A stretch of DNA of 40,514 bases from Chitinophagales bacterium (GCA_013298665.1 JAAFIK010000046.1:1-40514); one strand, 5' to 3'. Shown: positions 1 through 8,744, numbered from the stretch's first letter. Numbers and translations: made by a program. Notes: generated by a model not told the origin, from the letters alone.

Positions 1-50
1 TGTTTCTTGATGGCAGCCACAATTTGGCTTTCTGTAAATCTTTTCTTCAT
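1..50 (-). mobile_element. IS3-family transposase OrfA, N-terminal fragment cut by the window edge
   Basis: Read on the minus strand, the first 50 bases encode MKKRFTESQIVAAIKK, the standard start of the HTH-bearing OrfA transposase of IS3-family elements. The start codon is at 50-48 and the frame runs off the window. Bases 51-99 would then be the IS leader and terminal repeat: read outward to inward, the end would begin TGTGTTTTAGAG near base 99. The other IS end, OrfB and any target-site duplication lie outside the window, so the element cannot be judged complete or active. The IS sits directly against the frame of the propeller gene that follows. Confidence 0.85.
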
Positions 51-1804
51 TGTTTGTAAAATTTAAAGTTAATAAATGTACTATTAACTCTAAAACACAA
101 TGGCCGAATAAGGGGGAAGTCTACAAATGGAACCAATTGGGAACAGATATTGACGGACAAGCCGCTGGTGAAGAATCTGGTACTTTTATGGACATGAATG
201 CAAACGGCACTGTAGTAATTATTAGTGCACCAAAGGCATTGGATGCCGGAATAAGGAAAGGCAAAGCCAGAGTGTTTCAATGGAATGGAACATCCTGGCT
301 TCAAAAAGGTTCGGATCTTGTTGGCACAAGTCAGGGTGATGTTTTTGGAGATGCGGTAAGTATAAGTTCGGATGGCAATATTATTGCAGTGGGAGCTCCA
401 GGGTTTTTAAATCCCTCCCAACCTCCCGGATACACAAGAGTTTATGAATGGAATGGTTCTGATTGGATTCAAAAAGGAACTGATATCACAGGAGAAGCCA
501 ATGGTAATAGTTCAGGTACAGCAGTTAGTTTAAGTGCCGATGGTAGTATTATTGCTATTGGTGCTGGTTCAAACAATGGTGTAAATGGTAGTGCTTCAGG
601 GCATTGCAGAATATTTGAATGGAGTGGCACATCATGGGTACAAAAAGGTGCCGATATAGATGGGGAGGCAATGAATGATTTTAGTGGTAATGCAGTTAGT
701 ATAAATGCCAGTGGCAATATAGTGGCAATTGGCGCAGCCGGTAATGACGGCAATGGTTCTAATACTGGTCAGGTAAGAGTTTTTGAATGGAATGGCACCA
801 ACTGGAGTCAAAGAGGAAACGATGTTAATGGTGAAGCAACAGTTGGGTCGTTTGGAAGTGCTCTTTCAATTGATGCTACAGGTACAACTTTTATAGCAGG
901 TGGTCATTCTGGCTCAAATGGTAGTGCCGGCTCTATTAAAATGTTCAGTTGGAACGGAACAAATTGGGTGCAAAAGGGTGCTGCCATATCTGGAGAAAAT
1001 GGAAGCGATTTTTTTGGTACCTCGGTAGATATTAATGCCGATGGCTCTACCATTATTGCAGGTACTACAGGTGCTGGGGTTATTGCAGGTTATGCAAAAG
1101 TTTTTAAATTTATTGGAGGATCTTGGGTACAACAGGGCTCAAGCCTTATTGGAGAAGTAAATGGCGATCAATTTGGAAGATCGACTAGTATAAGTAGTAA
1201 TGGAAGTATTGTGGCTGCAGGTACGCCATTTAATGATGGAAATGGAAATAGTGCAGGACATGTCAGAGTGTTTCAAAATACCACTATTGTGCCAATAAAG
1301 TTGGTGTATTTCGGTGGAAACTACTCAAACAATGCAGTAACCCTAAATTGGAAGTTTGAAAGCCAAACCAACTTTTCGCATTTTGTAGTTGAAAAAAGTG
1401 TAGACGGAATAGCTTTTAACGGGATAAAAAATATCTTATTAACTAATGCTCAATTTTATAATTATAAGGATATAGATATAAATGGATCTTCAATATTTTA
1501 TTATCGCCTTAAATTAGTTGATAACGACGGTAAATTCTCACATTCCAATATAATTAAAATACAGACAGATGCCCTGGCTACTTTTTCAATACTAGGTAAT
1601 CCCATAAAAGATAATATAAATATTACGGGGCTTAAGAAGGGAGCGATACTAACACTTTATGATAATGTAGGAAAAATGTTAGTGCAAAAAAATATACAAG
1701 ATCAATCACTTGCAATGGATGTTTCTTTTTTAAGCAGGGGTGTTTATTATTTGACATATTTAAATAAAGGTTCGATTGAAACTAAGCAAATAATTAAACA
1801 ATAA
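50..1804 (+). CDS. T9SS-sorted seven-repeat (propeller-like) protein, 5' end replaced by an IS end
   Basis: The frame of 584 codons has three parts. Residues about 27-405 hold seven repeats of 50-60 residues, each with a pattern like W.Q.G.DI.GE, AVSI.A.G..IA.GA and VRVFEWNG..W; seven units would suit a seven-bladed beta-propeller. Residues about 410-505 form an Fn3-like domain. Residues about 512-584 match the T9SS type A sorting domain, ending ETKQIIKQ. Relatives usually begin with a signal peptide directly before WNQLG.DIDGE. Here codons 1-17 (50-100) are the end of an IS3-type element read backwards, and native sequence starts around TGG at 101. The signal peptide and promoter are therefore lost, so the protein should not be exported even if translated. 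The gene is AT-rich. Adhesive or binding function is unknown. It is best treated as a remnant. Confidence 0.8.
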   Translation: MFVKFKVNKCTINSKTQWPNKGEVYKWNQLGTDIDGQAAGEESGTFMDMNANGTVVIISAPKALDAGIRKGKARVFQWNGTSWLQKGSDLVGTSQGDVFGDAVSISSDGNIIAVGAPGFLNPSQPPGYTRVYEWNGSDWIQKGTDITGEANGNSSGTAVSLSADGSIIAIGAGSNNGVNGSASGHCRIFEWSGTSWVQKGADIDGEAMNDFSGNAVSINASGNIVAIGAAGNDGNGSNTGQVRVFEWNGTNWSQRGNDVNGEATVGSFGSALSIDATGTTFIAGGHSGSNGSAGSIKMFSWNGTNWVQKGAAISGENGSDFFGTSVDINADGSTIIAGTTGAGVIAGYAKVFKFIGGSWVQQGSSLIGEVNGDQFGRSTSISSNGSIVAAGTPFNDGNGNSAGHVRVFQNTTIVPIKLVYFGGNYSNNAVTLNWKFESQTNFSHFVVEKSVDGIAFNGIKNILLTNAQFYNYKDIDINGSSIFYYRLKLVDNDGKFSHSNIIKIQTDALATFSILGNPIKDNINITGLKKGAILTLYDNVGKMLVQKNIQDQSLAMDVSFLSRGVYYLTYLNKGSIETKQIIKQ

Positions 1805-1892
1805 TAAATTCCAAATTAACTAGAGTAAATTCGTACAACATTTAGCTGTATAGCCGATAAGCCCCGGCAACCGAATCAATTCTGAATAAAAT

Positions 1893-1928
1893 AAAAAAGC
1901 CCCGGACAGTCGAAGTCCGGGGTTTTTA
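1893..1928. terminator. Rho-independent terminator after the propeller gene
   Basis: Perfect 8-bp stem CCCCGGAC (1900-1907) and GTCCGGGG (1915-1922) with a 7-base loop, flanked by an A-run on the left and a T-run on the right. It can work in both directions. It lies 90 bp after the propeller gene and before the toxin-antitoxin promoter. Confidence 0.85.
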
Positions 1929-2004
1929 TGAGGGTCTTTGCGGATACTTTTCTTTGTGTTGGCTGTCATTGCGGCCTGCATCCTTTCCGACTAAAAATTT
2001 AAGA

Positions 2005-2034
2005 TTGCGAATGTACCAATTATTGGTATATTTG
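2005..2034 (+). promoter_or_regulatory. Promoter and palindromic operator of the parDE operon
   Basis: TTG at 2005-2007, a 19-base spacer and TATATTTG at 2027-2034 fit the Bacteroidota -33/-7 pattern exactly. A perfect 15-bp palindrome, TACCAAT-T-ATTGGTA (2014-2028), fills the spacer and overlaps the first bases of the -7 element. That position suits an operator bound by the ParD antitoxin for autorepression. The regulatory role is inferred. Confidence 0.7.
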
Positions 2035-2053
2035 TTTGTAAAAGAATAATTTT

Positions 2054-2296
2054 ATGGCAAAAAACACGTCTGTACTCCTTGGAGAGCATTTTGAAAAATT
2101 CATAAACAAGGAGGTTTCCTCCGGCAAATATGGATCGGCCAGTGAAGTTGTAAGGACTGCTTTAAGGATGTTAGAATCTGAGGAGGAGAAAAAAGCAGCT
2201 TTGATTAAAGCTTTGATTAAAGGTGAAAAATCTAAACGCATTGAGAATTTTGATCCGAAAGCCCACCTCGCACAACTTCACAAAAAATATCTATGA
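2054..2296 (+). CDS. parD: ParD-family antitoxin of a type II toxin-antitoxin system
   Basis: This 80-residue protein should bind and neutralise the toxin encoded next to it and repress the operon. Residues 1-50 have the ribbon-helix-helix form typical of ParD: MAKNTSVLLGEHFEKFI, then KYGSASEVVRTALRMLE. The charged tail, about residues 50-80, would wrap the toxin. The stop overlaps the toxin start by 4 bp (ATGA at 2293-2296), giving translational coupling in the usual antitoxin-first order. A palindrome lies in its promoter. The family assignment is firm; the exact subfamily (ParD against other RHH antitoxins) is not. Confidence 0.88.
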   Translation: MAKNTSVLLGEHFEKFINKEVSSGKYGSASEVVRTALRMLESEEEKKAALIKALIKGEKSKRIENFDPKAHLAQLHKKYL

Positions 2297-2595
2297 GGAG
2301 ACTAAAAACAGTTATCCTTGAGGAGGCAATTCAAGACCTTGAAGAAATCTGGGCGTACACTTTTACAACATGGTCACTCGCACAAGCTGATAGATACCAT
2401 TCATTGACAATAAAAGAAATTGAGTTTTTGGCTACAAACCCTGGATCCGGAAAAATGTTAGATCATCTCAGGAAAGGATACAGGGCATCCAAAGTGAAAT
2501 CATATTACATTTTTTACCGCATCATTTCAAATGATCTTGAAATTATAAGGATTCTGCACGAGAGCATGGATATTCCAAATCGGCTCAATGATTAG
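2293..2595 (+). CDS. parE: RelE/ParE-superfamily toxin
   Basis: This 100-residue protein has the ParE layout: an N-terminal region resembling ILEEAIQDLEEIWAY, the central FLATNPGSGKMLDHLRKGYRAS with Gly and Arg, then the strand KSYYIFYRI and a C-terminal strand IIRILHESMD. ParE toxins poison DNA gyrase, while RelE relatives cleave mRNA on ribosomes. The sequence looks closer to ParE, with YYIFYRI and ILHE.MD. It is complete, coupled to the antitoxin by a 4-bp overlap, and sits in AT-rich DNA near an IS end, which fits a mobile addiction module. The target has not been established. Confidence 0.86.
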   Translation: MRRLKTVILEEAIQDLEEIWAYTFTTWSLAQADRYHSLTIKEIEFLATNPGSGKMLDHLRKGYRASKVKSYYIFYRIISNDLEIIRILHESMDIPNRLND

Positions 2596-2601
2596 CAACT
2601 A

Positions 2602-2630
2602 CACCCAACAACACTCAGCTTCGTTGGGTG
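2602..2630. other. Hairpin after the toxin gene
   Basis: CACCCAAC (2602-2609) pairs with GTTGGGTG (2623-2630) across a 13-base loop just after the toxin stop. No T-run follows, so a strong intrinsic terminator is doubtful. A second small CCCC/GGGG hairpin follows at 2651-2667. The rest of the gap up to 2811 holds no recognisable gene. Confidence 0.5.
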
Positions 2631-2811
2631 CGCAGCGCCGACAATGAAGCCCCCATAGCAATCGGGGTTGAACGAAACCGGTAAATTTTCAGTGTGTTGC
2701 TGTATTATGGAGTTGTCGTTGATGCACATCACTAATTTATGGTATTGCAAGTCTTTTCTACAGACCCTATTTTGCAACTTCAATAAAATATACAATCTAA
2801 ACAAACCTGGA

Positions 2812-5226
2812 ATGAAAAAAATAATTTACCTGTTACTGGTCATTTTCAGTTGTTGCACGATCAGCCTCTTTGCACAAAGAACAGAAATAAAGTACTTTAA
2901 CTACTTAAAAGGAGGAGATGCGGAAATCATCAATTCCTGGGGCGAATTGCGCAATGGCAGTTCTGATAAGGTATTTACCATCAGCGTAAAAACAGACGGT
3001 TATTATTATTTAAAAGTACTGGGCAACAAGCAAATGGGTGAAAAGGTGGCCGTGACGGTGAATACTGTATTTACGGATGTTATTTACCCGGGGGCTAACG
3101 GCTGGCAATGGATGGCCAACAGGAACAGGCAGGTAAAATTGTACTCCGGTAAAAATGAAATACGGTTCAGTACCTCCACTTTGGATGTGCCGGTGATAGA
3201 AGAAGTTTATCTTACCGTGAACGACCCCGGGCTGCGCAGCATGTCCGCTGCGGCGGAGCAGTTTATCCAAAAAGCAGCAGCACTGCAACAAGAGCCACCT
3301 GCAGTTTTTCCATCGGTAGCCGAAGTGGGCGATATCACAGAAAAAGTGCTGCCCAACCCGCAGGGCATTTACGACCACGCCATTGATACGCTGTTTACTT
3401 ATTCGCATTTCTCTTATATATACCTCAATGCCGGTTACCATAATTTTGCTACAAGCGGCAGTACCATCAACCGGGCGCTCACTGTTTTTCTGCCATCCGA
3501 CTTTACTTATAGCTGGAGCAATGTAAATGGCGGCCCGGGTGGAGAATCTGCCCTTAATTTGTACGTTGGTCTTTCAGGATATTATGCCATTATGCTGCGG
3601 CCCGTTACGGATGGGCAAACCGGCACCACCAATATCATTTATAATAGCAGTACGCTGGTGTCCAATGCTGTTATTGGTGGCCGCAGGATTGCCATGAGCA
3701 GCCTCAAGGGTGGCCCGATGAATTTTTTCACCTGTAAAATGGAGGGTGCCAGCCCCGATACCCGTATGATTGCCACCCGCTTTGCCATGAGCAGTGTACG
3801 TGGGTACAACGATGATTATTCCGGTGGTGGCGGCAGTTGGTCATGGGGAAGGGCCAGCCGCATCAAAAAGGATTTCAGCGGCAGCGATTCGGTACAATAT
3901 GCTTATGTATGTGCCTATAGCCCCGGCAGCACGGGCATATGCGATATGTATGCGGGTGGCGGTAACAGCAACCTGCCCGTTTTAGAACCGCAAAACTTTC
4001 CGCTATTGCCTCCGGATGATGCCATTAAAACCGCTGAAGGAGGCTCTTACAACTGTATCTCCTGGAGTGGCGGCATTACCAGTGATTGGATATGGCCCCC
4101 AAGCTCACTGTCTACCTATAATTGTAACAGCAGCAATTACCTGCAATGTTTCGATAACTTTTACAGCAATAATCCGGTACGTTACCCCGGTGCATGGAAC
4201 TATACCCGTACCGGTGCCACCGCTGCCAATGCTGTGGTGGATTTATGGAAAACCGCCACGGCCTACACCCATGCATCCGTAAAGGAGCCGGGCAACAATC
4301 ACCCGCATGGCTATGACTGGGAAAGTAAGCCGGGCGGCCTGGACCGTACTTTTCATCCGCGCAATGCACTTAACAATGCCAACTGGTACGGGTTGGTAAG
4401 CAATTATTACAGACCCACAGGCACTTATGCCCGCTATGCCGGTGCTGCCAAAGGCTTTGAGTCGGATGCAGATGCAGTAAAGGCAGGATTGGCCATTTTT
4501 GATAAGGCCGTGCTTACCGGAGCAGCACGAAGCAAACTGCTGAACCTGTTGCAAAAAACAGGTGCTGCATTTATAAGGCAGTTCAATGAACTGTATGCTG
4601 AATGGGATAAAACAAAAGCGGCCAACGCCAGTCTGAGCGACCCGGCCATGTATTGCAAAAACGAAGCTTATCAGCGGCTGGCCGCTTTGGGCAAAACAAA
4701 TCCACTGGCTTGTCTGCTGCTGGTGATGGATAAATTTGTAAACGGCAACGATCATATAATAGGGGAGTTACTGGTTAGCCTGGCCAATGAAAAATACGGG
4801 TATTTACTGGCAGAGGTTAAAAATGAGCGCCAGGCTCAGCCCAATGATGCACAGGGGCGCCACCGCATACATGGAGATCATGACAATGGGGTATTGTACA
4901 TCGAAAAGATTCTAAAGGAACTGCGGGAAGAAGCGGTGATAACACCCGCTGCGGAGATTGTAGCCGTTACGATTGCGCCCAACCCGGTTAAAGACTTGTT
5001 TACGGTCACAATAAAGCTATCGCAAATGGCGAGGGTAAGCATACAAGCCGGTTCAGTGCAAACCCGAGCTGCCAGAATTATTGCGGCAGAAAAAGAAATG
5101 CCTGCAGGCCAGTATGCCTTTACGGTAAATACTGCGGATTTTGCCGTTGGCAGCGGAGACATCATCACAGTGCAGGTAACGGTGAATGGACAGGTGAAAA
5201 CCTTTAAAGTATTGGTGGCCAGATAA
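2812..5226 (+). CDS. Secreted T9SS-sorted protein with a DUF7689-like Cys/His domain
   Basis: The frame is open from 2668, but ATG 2812 is chosen because it gives a clear signal peptide (MKKIIYLLLVIF then CCTISLFAQ), leaving 804 residues. Residues about 20-140 form a beta-rich N-terminal domain. Around residues 413-520 are YNCISW (Cys415), YTHAS (His487) and DWESKPGG (502-509), a pattern I associate with DUF7689, where Cys and His could form a papain-like dyad. Residues about 715-804 resemble a T9SS type A sorting domain (IAPNPVKDLFTV to FKVLVAR), so the product is predicted to be exported through T9SS. Catalysis is inference only. The gene stands alone and is more GC-rich than the propeller gene before it. 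Confidence 0.78.
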   Translation: MKKIIYLLLVIFSCCTISLFAQRTEIKYFNYLKGGDAEIINSWGELRNGSSDKVFTISVKTDGYYYLKVLGNKQMGEKVAVTVNTVFTDVIYPGANGWQWMANRNRQVKLYSGKNEIRFSTSTLDVPVIEEVYLTVNDPGLRSMSAAAEQFIQKAAALQQEPPAVFPSVAEVGDITEKVLPNPQGIYDHAIDTLFTYSHFSYIYLNAGYHNFATSGSTINRALTVFLPSDFTYSWSNVNGGPGGESALNLYVGLSGYYAIMLRPVTDGQTGTTNIIYNSSTLVSNAVIGGRRIAMSSLKGGPMNFFTCKMEGASPDTRMIATRFAMSSVRGYNDDYSGGGGSWSWGRASRIKKDFSGSDSVQYAYVCAYSPGSTGICDMYAGGGNSNLPVLEPQNFPLLPPDDAIKTAEGGSYNCISWSGGITSDWIWPPSSLSTYNCNSSNYLQCFDNFYSNNPVRYPGAWNYTRTGATAANAVVDLWKTATAYTHASVKEPGNNHPHGYDWESKPGGLDRTFHPRNALNNANWYGLVSNYYRPTGTYARYAGAAKGFESDADAVKAGLAIFDKAVLTGAARSKLLNLLQKTGAAFIRQFNELYAEWDKTKAANASLSDPAMYCKNEAYQRLAALGKTNPLACLLLVMDKFVNGNDHIIGELLVSLANEKYGYLLAEVKNERQAQPNDAQGRHRIHGDHDNGVLYIEKILKELREEAVITPAAEIVAVTIAPNPVKDLFTVTIKLSQMARVSIQAGSVQTRAARIIAAEKEMPAGQYAFTVNTADFAVGSGDIITVQVTVNGQVKTFKVLVAR

Positions 5227-5409
5227 AGGGATGAGGGCCGGTTCGTGGAGGTGAGCCGGGGCAGGGTGCCAAAAGCGGCAGAACGCGCCTTCAGGGGCAA
5301 GCGGTGGCCTTGCTGAAGGCCTGGTTTGTCAGACACCGTTAGTAAAATCCGGTCTGCACATCTCCAGAAGGAATCTTTCCTGTTTTGGGGCGGGAGGGGA
5401 TGGAGTAGG

Positions 5410-5490
5410 TTTGCGGGAGCAGGAATTTCTATAACAGTTGACAAGCTTCAGGAATGGGAAAGCGGAACAAGTCGGCCAACTATTATATAA
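5410..5490 (+). pseudogene. Remnant of an XRE/ImmA-type HTH protein
   Basis: One frame reads GISITVDKLQEWESGTSRP followed by TII and a stop at 5488-5490. The section VDKLQEWESGTSRPT is the conserved end of an XRE helix-turn-helix, as in HTH proteins carrying an ImmA/IrrE peptidase domain. There is no start codon in suitable context, no complete HTH upstream and no peptidase domain downstream, so this is a fragment of a lost gene. The identification rests on about 20 residues. Confidence 0.5.
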
Positions 5491-5716
5491 GCCCGAACCC
5501 TCGTAAAAGCTTATAAGCGGTCATCTGTCCTGTTCTTTCTTCCAGAAATACCAGGAGATTCCCAGCCCCTTCAGGATTTCAGAAAAAGTGGTTCAAAAAC
5601 ATTAACCACCTCTTCAATTTTTATCATTCGCGAAATACAGTAAAAGCAAGCTCAGATAAGTGATGCCTATACAGATCATGATGAAATTAAGTTGCCGTTC
5701 ACCGGACGTTTTACAA

Positions 5717-5923
5717 TTAAACCCGGATTTTGCAATAGAAAATCTATTACAAGCCGAAATTCCTGCAAACACGGGCATTTCCTCGATTTTTCCTCTCATC
5801 GTAGGGGTTGCTACGCTTTCAAAGAAAAATCTTGCGGGAATATTCACAATGCCGACCTGGCGGTACCCGTCTTTATTGGACTTTCGACTCTCATAACGAT
5901 TTCTAATGCAAAATCCGGGTTAA
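5717..5923. repeat. MITE-like element with imperfect terminal inverted repeats
   Basis: TTAAACCCGGATTTTGCA at 5717-5734 is repeated in inverse at 5906-5923 (TGCAAAATCCGGGTTAA), and the match continues inward as TAGAAA/TTTCTA with one or two differences. The arms are about 24 bp and bound a 207-bp stretch with no convincing gene. Two well-conserved distant arms around noncoding DNA suggest a nonautonomous transposable element or an IS relic. No target duplication was identified. Confidence 0.5.
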
Positions 5924-6050
5924 AGACAATTCTGGTGGAGCAAACTATTTTCTTTTACCACTACACAGAAACAACGAACTATTTACACAAAATCAGCACC
6001 AGTGTGGATTACATAATTTCAGGAGGACCCTTATTACGACCATCCACCCA

Positions 6051-6075
6051 TAAAAAAAGCCGCCCCACGGCGGCT
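6051..6075 (-). terminator. Rho-independent terminator of thrS-infC
   Basis: On the minus strand the stem AGCCGCC/GGCGGCT (6058-6064 with 6069-6075, four-base loop) is followed by seven T residues (complement of 6051-6057). It lies 27 bp after the infC stop and ends the operon there. Confidence 0.9.
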
Positions 6076-6101
6076 GAATACATTAACTATATGACGATTG
6101 C

Positions 6102-6695
6102 TTAGTCAGAAGAATCTTTCTTTTTGAGTTTCTGCGTTTTAGGCGTAAACATGATCAGCATCCGTTTACCCTCCAGCTTTGGCATCGCTTCCGGCTGCCC
6201 GTACTCCGAAAGGCGTTCGGCAAATTTCAACAGCAGCAGTTCGCCCCTTTCTTTAAACATGATGGCCCGGCCTTTAAACTGAACATAAGCCTTTACCTTA
6301 TTCCCGTCTTTCAGAAAGCCCTCCGCATGGCGGCTTTTGAAATCAAAATCATGGTCATCGGTACCCGGTGTAAAACGGATTTCTTTCACCTCACTCGTCT
6401 TGGCTTTCGCCTTCATCTCCTTCTCCTTCTTCTTCTTATCGTAAAGGAATTTGTTGTAATCGATGATCTTACAAACCGGCGGTACGGCTTGCGGTGAAAT
6501 TTCTACAAGGTCAAGCTCCTGCGCCTGTGCCATTTTGAGCGCTTCCTGCGTGGGATAAACCCCAATCTCTACATTGTCGCCTACAAGCCTCACTTCGGGC
6601 ACCCGTATCATGTGGTTGGTGCGGTGTTCCTGTTGTTGTTCTTTCCTGAAACGGGGATTAAAATTACCCCTCGGTTGTCTGGGTGGAAATGCCAT
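6102..6695 (-). CDS. infC: Translation initiation factor IF-3
   Basis: IF-3 binds the 30S subunit, keeps it apart from 50S and checks the start codon/initiator tRNA pair. This 197-residue protein has a short basic N-terminal extension, the N-domain ([18 protein letters not shown], then [18 protein letters not shown]), a Lys-rich linker ([15 protein letters not shown]) and the C-domain with [16 protein letters not shown] and [11 protein letters not shown]. The C-terminal tail [12 protein letters not shown] is typical of Bacteroidota. It starts at ATG, unlike the AUU start known in E. coli. It lies 78 bp behind thrS and is followed at once by a terminator, so rpmI and rplT, usually next in line, are missing here. 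Confidence 0.97.
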   Translation of the reverse strand: MAFPPRQPRGNFNPRFRKEQQQEHRTNHMIRVPEVRLVGDNVEIGVYPTQEALKMAQAQELDLVEISPQAVPPVCKIIDYNKFLYDKKKKEKEMKAKAKTSEVKEIRFTPGTDDHDFDFKSRHAEGFLKDGNKVKAYVQFKGRAIMFKERGELLLLKFAERLSEYGQPEAMPKLEGKRMLIMFTPKTQKLKKKDSSD

Positions 6696-6773
6696 ATTTT
6701 TTTGTTTTGCTCCAACCCCTGTATGGGAGCGTTGTCTTTTAAATTTTAATGTGTATAATGAAACAAGGGGTTA

Positions 6774-8714
6774 TTATGACAAATTGCTGCGTGACGCCAC
6801 TTCAGCAGTCAGTTCGCTTATGATGGTGGCAATGTCTTTTACGCCGAGATCTCCTTTGCCCTGGCGCCGTACAGACGCTGCTCCTTCATTCATTTCTTTT
6901 TCGCCCACCACCAGCATATAAGGTATTTTTGCCAACTCAGTATCGCGGATCTTCTTTCCGATCTTTTCGTTCCGGTCGTCTATTTCTACACGAATATCTG
7001 CTTTTTTCAGCGTTTTCAAAATATTAGTTGCATAATCGCCGAATTTTTCGCTGATGGGCAGTACCATTACCTGTACCGGTGCCAGCCAGAGCGGGAATTT
7101 ACCCGCACAGTGTTCCGTCAGTACGGCAATAAATCTTTCTAAAGAACCAAAGGGCGCACGGTGGATCATCACCGGACGTTTACGGCTATTGTCGGCATCA
7201 ATATACTCCAGGCCAAACCGTTCAGGAAGACTGTAATCCACCTGTATGGTACCCAATTGCCAGCTCCGGCCAATGGCATCTTTTACCATAAAATCCAGCT
7301 TCGGACCATAAAAGGCAGCTTCTCCGTACTCGGTTACCGTTTTAAGGTCCATCTCCCCTGCCGCCTCAATAATCGCGCTTTCCGCCAACTCCCAGTTTTC
7401 TTCTGTGCCAATGTACTTGTCGCGGTTTACTTTGTCCCGCAAGCTGATCTGCGCCGTATAGTCATTGAAATCGAGCGAACGGAATACATATAACACGAGT
7501 TCAATCAGTTTTTTAAACTCCTCCTTTACCTGCCCGGGCATACAAAACAAGTGGGCATCATCCTGGGTAAAACCACGCACCCGGTTCAGGCCATGCAATT
7601 CGCCACGCTGTTCATACCGGTAAACCGTACCAAATTCGGCATAACGTATGGGCAATTCCTTATAGCTGTGGGGTTTAAATTTATAAATTTCAATATGGTG
7701 CGGACAGTTCATCGGCTTCAGCAGGAACTCTTCCCCTTCATGAGGCGTCAGTATCGGCTGAAAAGAGTCTTTACCATACTTTTCCCAATGTCCGCTCGTT
7801 ATCCATAATTCTTTCTGGCCGATATGCGGTGTACTCACCATATCGTATCCGTTATCAATAAGCAGTTGCCGCATAAAAGCAATCAGGCGGTCGCGGAGAG
7901 CAGTACCCTTTGGCAGCCACAAGGGCAAACCACCACCCACCATTTCGCTGAACGTAAAAAGTTCGAGCTCACGCCCCAGCTTGCGGTGATCGCGTTTGCG
8001 CGCCTCCTCAAGCATCACCAGATGCTCGTCCAACTCTTTCTGGTTGGGAAAACTCACCCCATAGACGCGGGTAAGCATCTTGTTCTTTTCATCGCCCTTC
8101 CAGTAGGCTCCGGCAATATTGGTAAGCTTAATCGCCTTGATGAAGCCCGTATGCGGAATATGTGGCCCGCGGCAGAGGTCAGTAAACTTACCCTGGGTAT
8201 ACAGGGTAATCTCTCCGTCTGTCAATCCGCCCAGCAGGTCGAGTTTATAAGGGTCGCCCTTCTCCGTAAAATATTGCAAAGCATCCGCCTTGGTAATTTC
8301 CTTACGCAGGTAGGGATTGGCTTGTTTGGCCAGCTCGGTCATGGTTTTCTCCAGTACCACCAGATCATCATCCGTAATCGTCCGGTCACCAAAATCGATA
8401 TCATAATAGAATCCCTTATCCGTGGGTGGACCTACCCAGAATTGGGCGCCGGGAAAATGTGCTTCCACGGCTTCAGCCATGAGGTGTGCGCTGCTGTGCC
8501 AGAAAGTTGACTTACCCGCCGCATCATCCCAGGTCAGTAACTTTAACGCCGCATCATGATTAATCGGCCTTGCAGCATCCCATACAACTCCATCAATACT
8601 GGCAGCCAACACCTTGCGGGCAAGCCCCTCACTGATCGACTTTGCAACGTCAAGGGCAGAAACACCCGCCGCATATTCCCTTACCGCGCCATCCGGCAAC
8701 GTAATTTTGATCAT
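6774..8714 (-). CDS. thrS: Threonine--tRNA ligase
   Basis: Charges tRNA(Thr) with threonine in the cytoplasm and edits mischarged serine. The open frame extends further upstream, but ATG 8714 is chosen: it begins MIKITLPDG, the TGS-domain start, gives the usual 646 residues and has GAAAGGAAG in front. Order of domains: TGS (1-60); editing domain with [12 protein letters not shown]; class II catalytic core with motif 2 around [16 protein letters not shown] and motif 3 at [11 protein letters not shown]; zinc ligands in MNCPHH, DDAHLF and VMIHRAP; and a C-terminal anticodon-binding domain ([16 protein letters not shown]). No truncation or missing core residue was seen. It leads the thrS-infC operon. 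Confidence 0.97.
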   Translation of the reverse strand: MIKITLPDGAVREYAAGVSALDVAKSISEGLARKVLAASIDGVVWDAARPINHDAALKLLTWDDAAGKSTFWHSSAHLMAEAVEAHFPGAQFWVGPPTDKGFYYDIDFGDRTITDDDLVVLEKTMTELAKQANPYLRKEITKADALQYFTEKGDPYKLDLLGGLTDGEITLYTQGKFTDLCRGPHIPHTGFIKAIKLTNIAGAYWKGDEKNKMLTRVYGVSFPNQKELDEHLVMLEEARKRDHRKLGRELELFTFSEMVGGGLPLWLPKGTALRDRLIAFMRQLLIDNGYDMVSTPHIGQKELWITSGHWEKYGKDSFQPILTPHEGEEFLLKPMNCPHHIEIYKFKPHSYKELPIRYAEFGTVYRYEQRGELHGLNRVRGFTQDDAHLFCMPGQVKEEFKKLIELVLYVFRSLDFNDYTAQISLRDKVNRDKYIGTEENWELAESAIIEAAGEMDLKTVTEYGEAAFYGPKLDFMVKDAIGRSWQLGTIQVDYSLPERFGLEYIDADNSRKRPVMIHRAPFGSLERFIAVLTEHCAGKFPLWLAPVQVMVLPISEKFGDYATNILKTLKKADIRVEIDDRNEKIGKKIRDTELAKIPYMLVVGEKEMNEGAASVRRQGKGDLGVKDIATIISELTAEVASRSNLS

Positions 8715-8744
8715 TGTTCTTCCTTTCTTAAACTGTTCAGGCCG

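Larger units (their letters stand above)
5227..6050. other. Gene-poor, decayed stretch between the T9SS gene and infC
   Basis: No intact gene is visible in about 820 bp. It contains an imperfect hairpin (GCCTTCAG at 5287-5294 with CTGAAGGC at 5313-5320), an HTH-protein remnant ending at 5490, and a pair of inverted repeats at 5717-5741 and 5900-5923. Short open frames on both strands show no family motif, no good start context and no coding-like composition. Confidence 0.6.

Noticed and set aside
2603..2629. Integron attC-like site (ACCCAAC ... GTTGGGT) after the toxin gene
   Set aside because: The core sequences fit RYYYAAC/GTTRRRY, but only 13 bases separate them. Known attC sites are at least about 57 bp with extra-helical bases. 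A simple hairpin explains it.
5614..6105. Short open frames in the gap before infC
   Set aside because: They run across the inverted-repeat element and the infC terminator, have no family motif and no coding-like composition on either strand.
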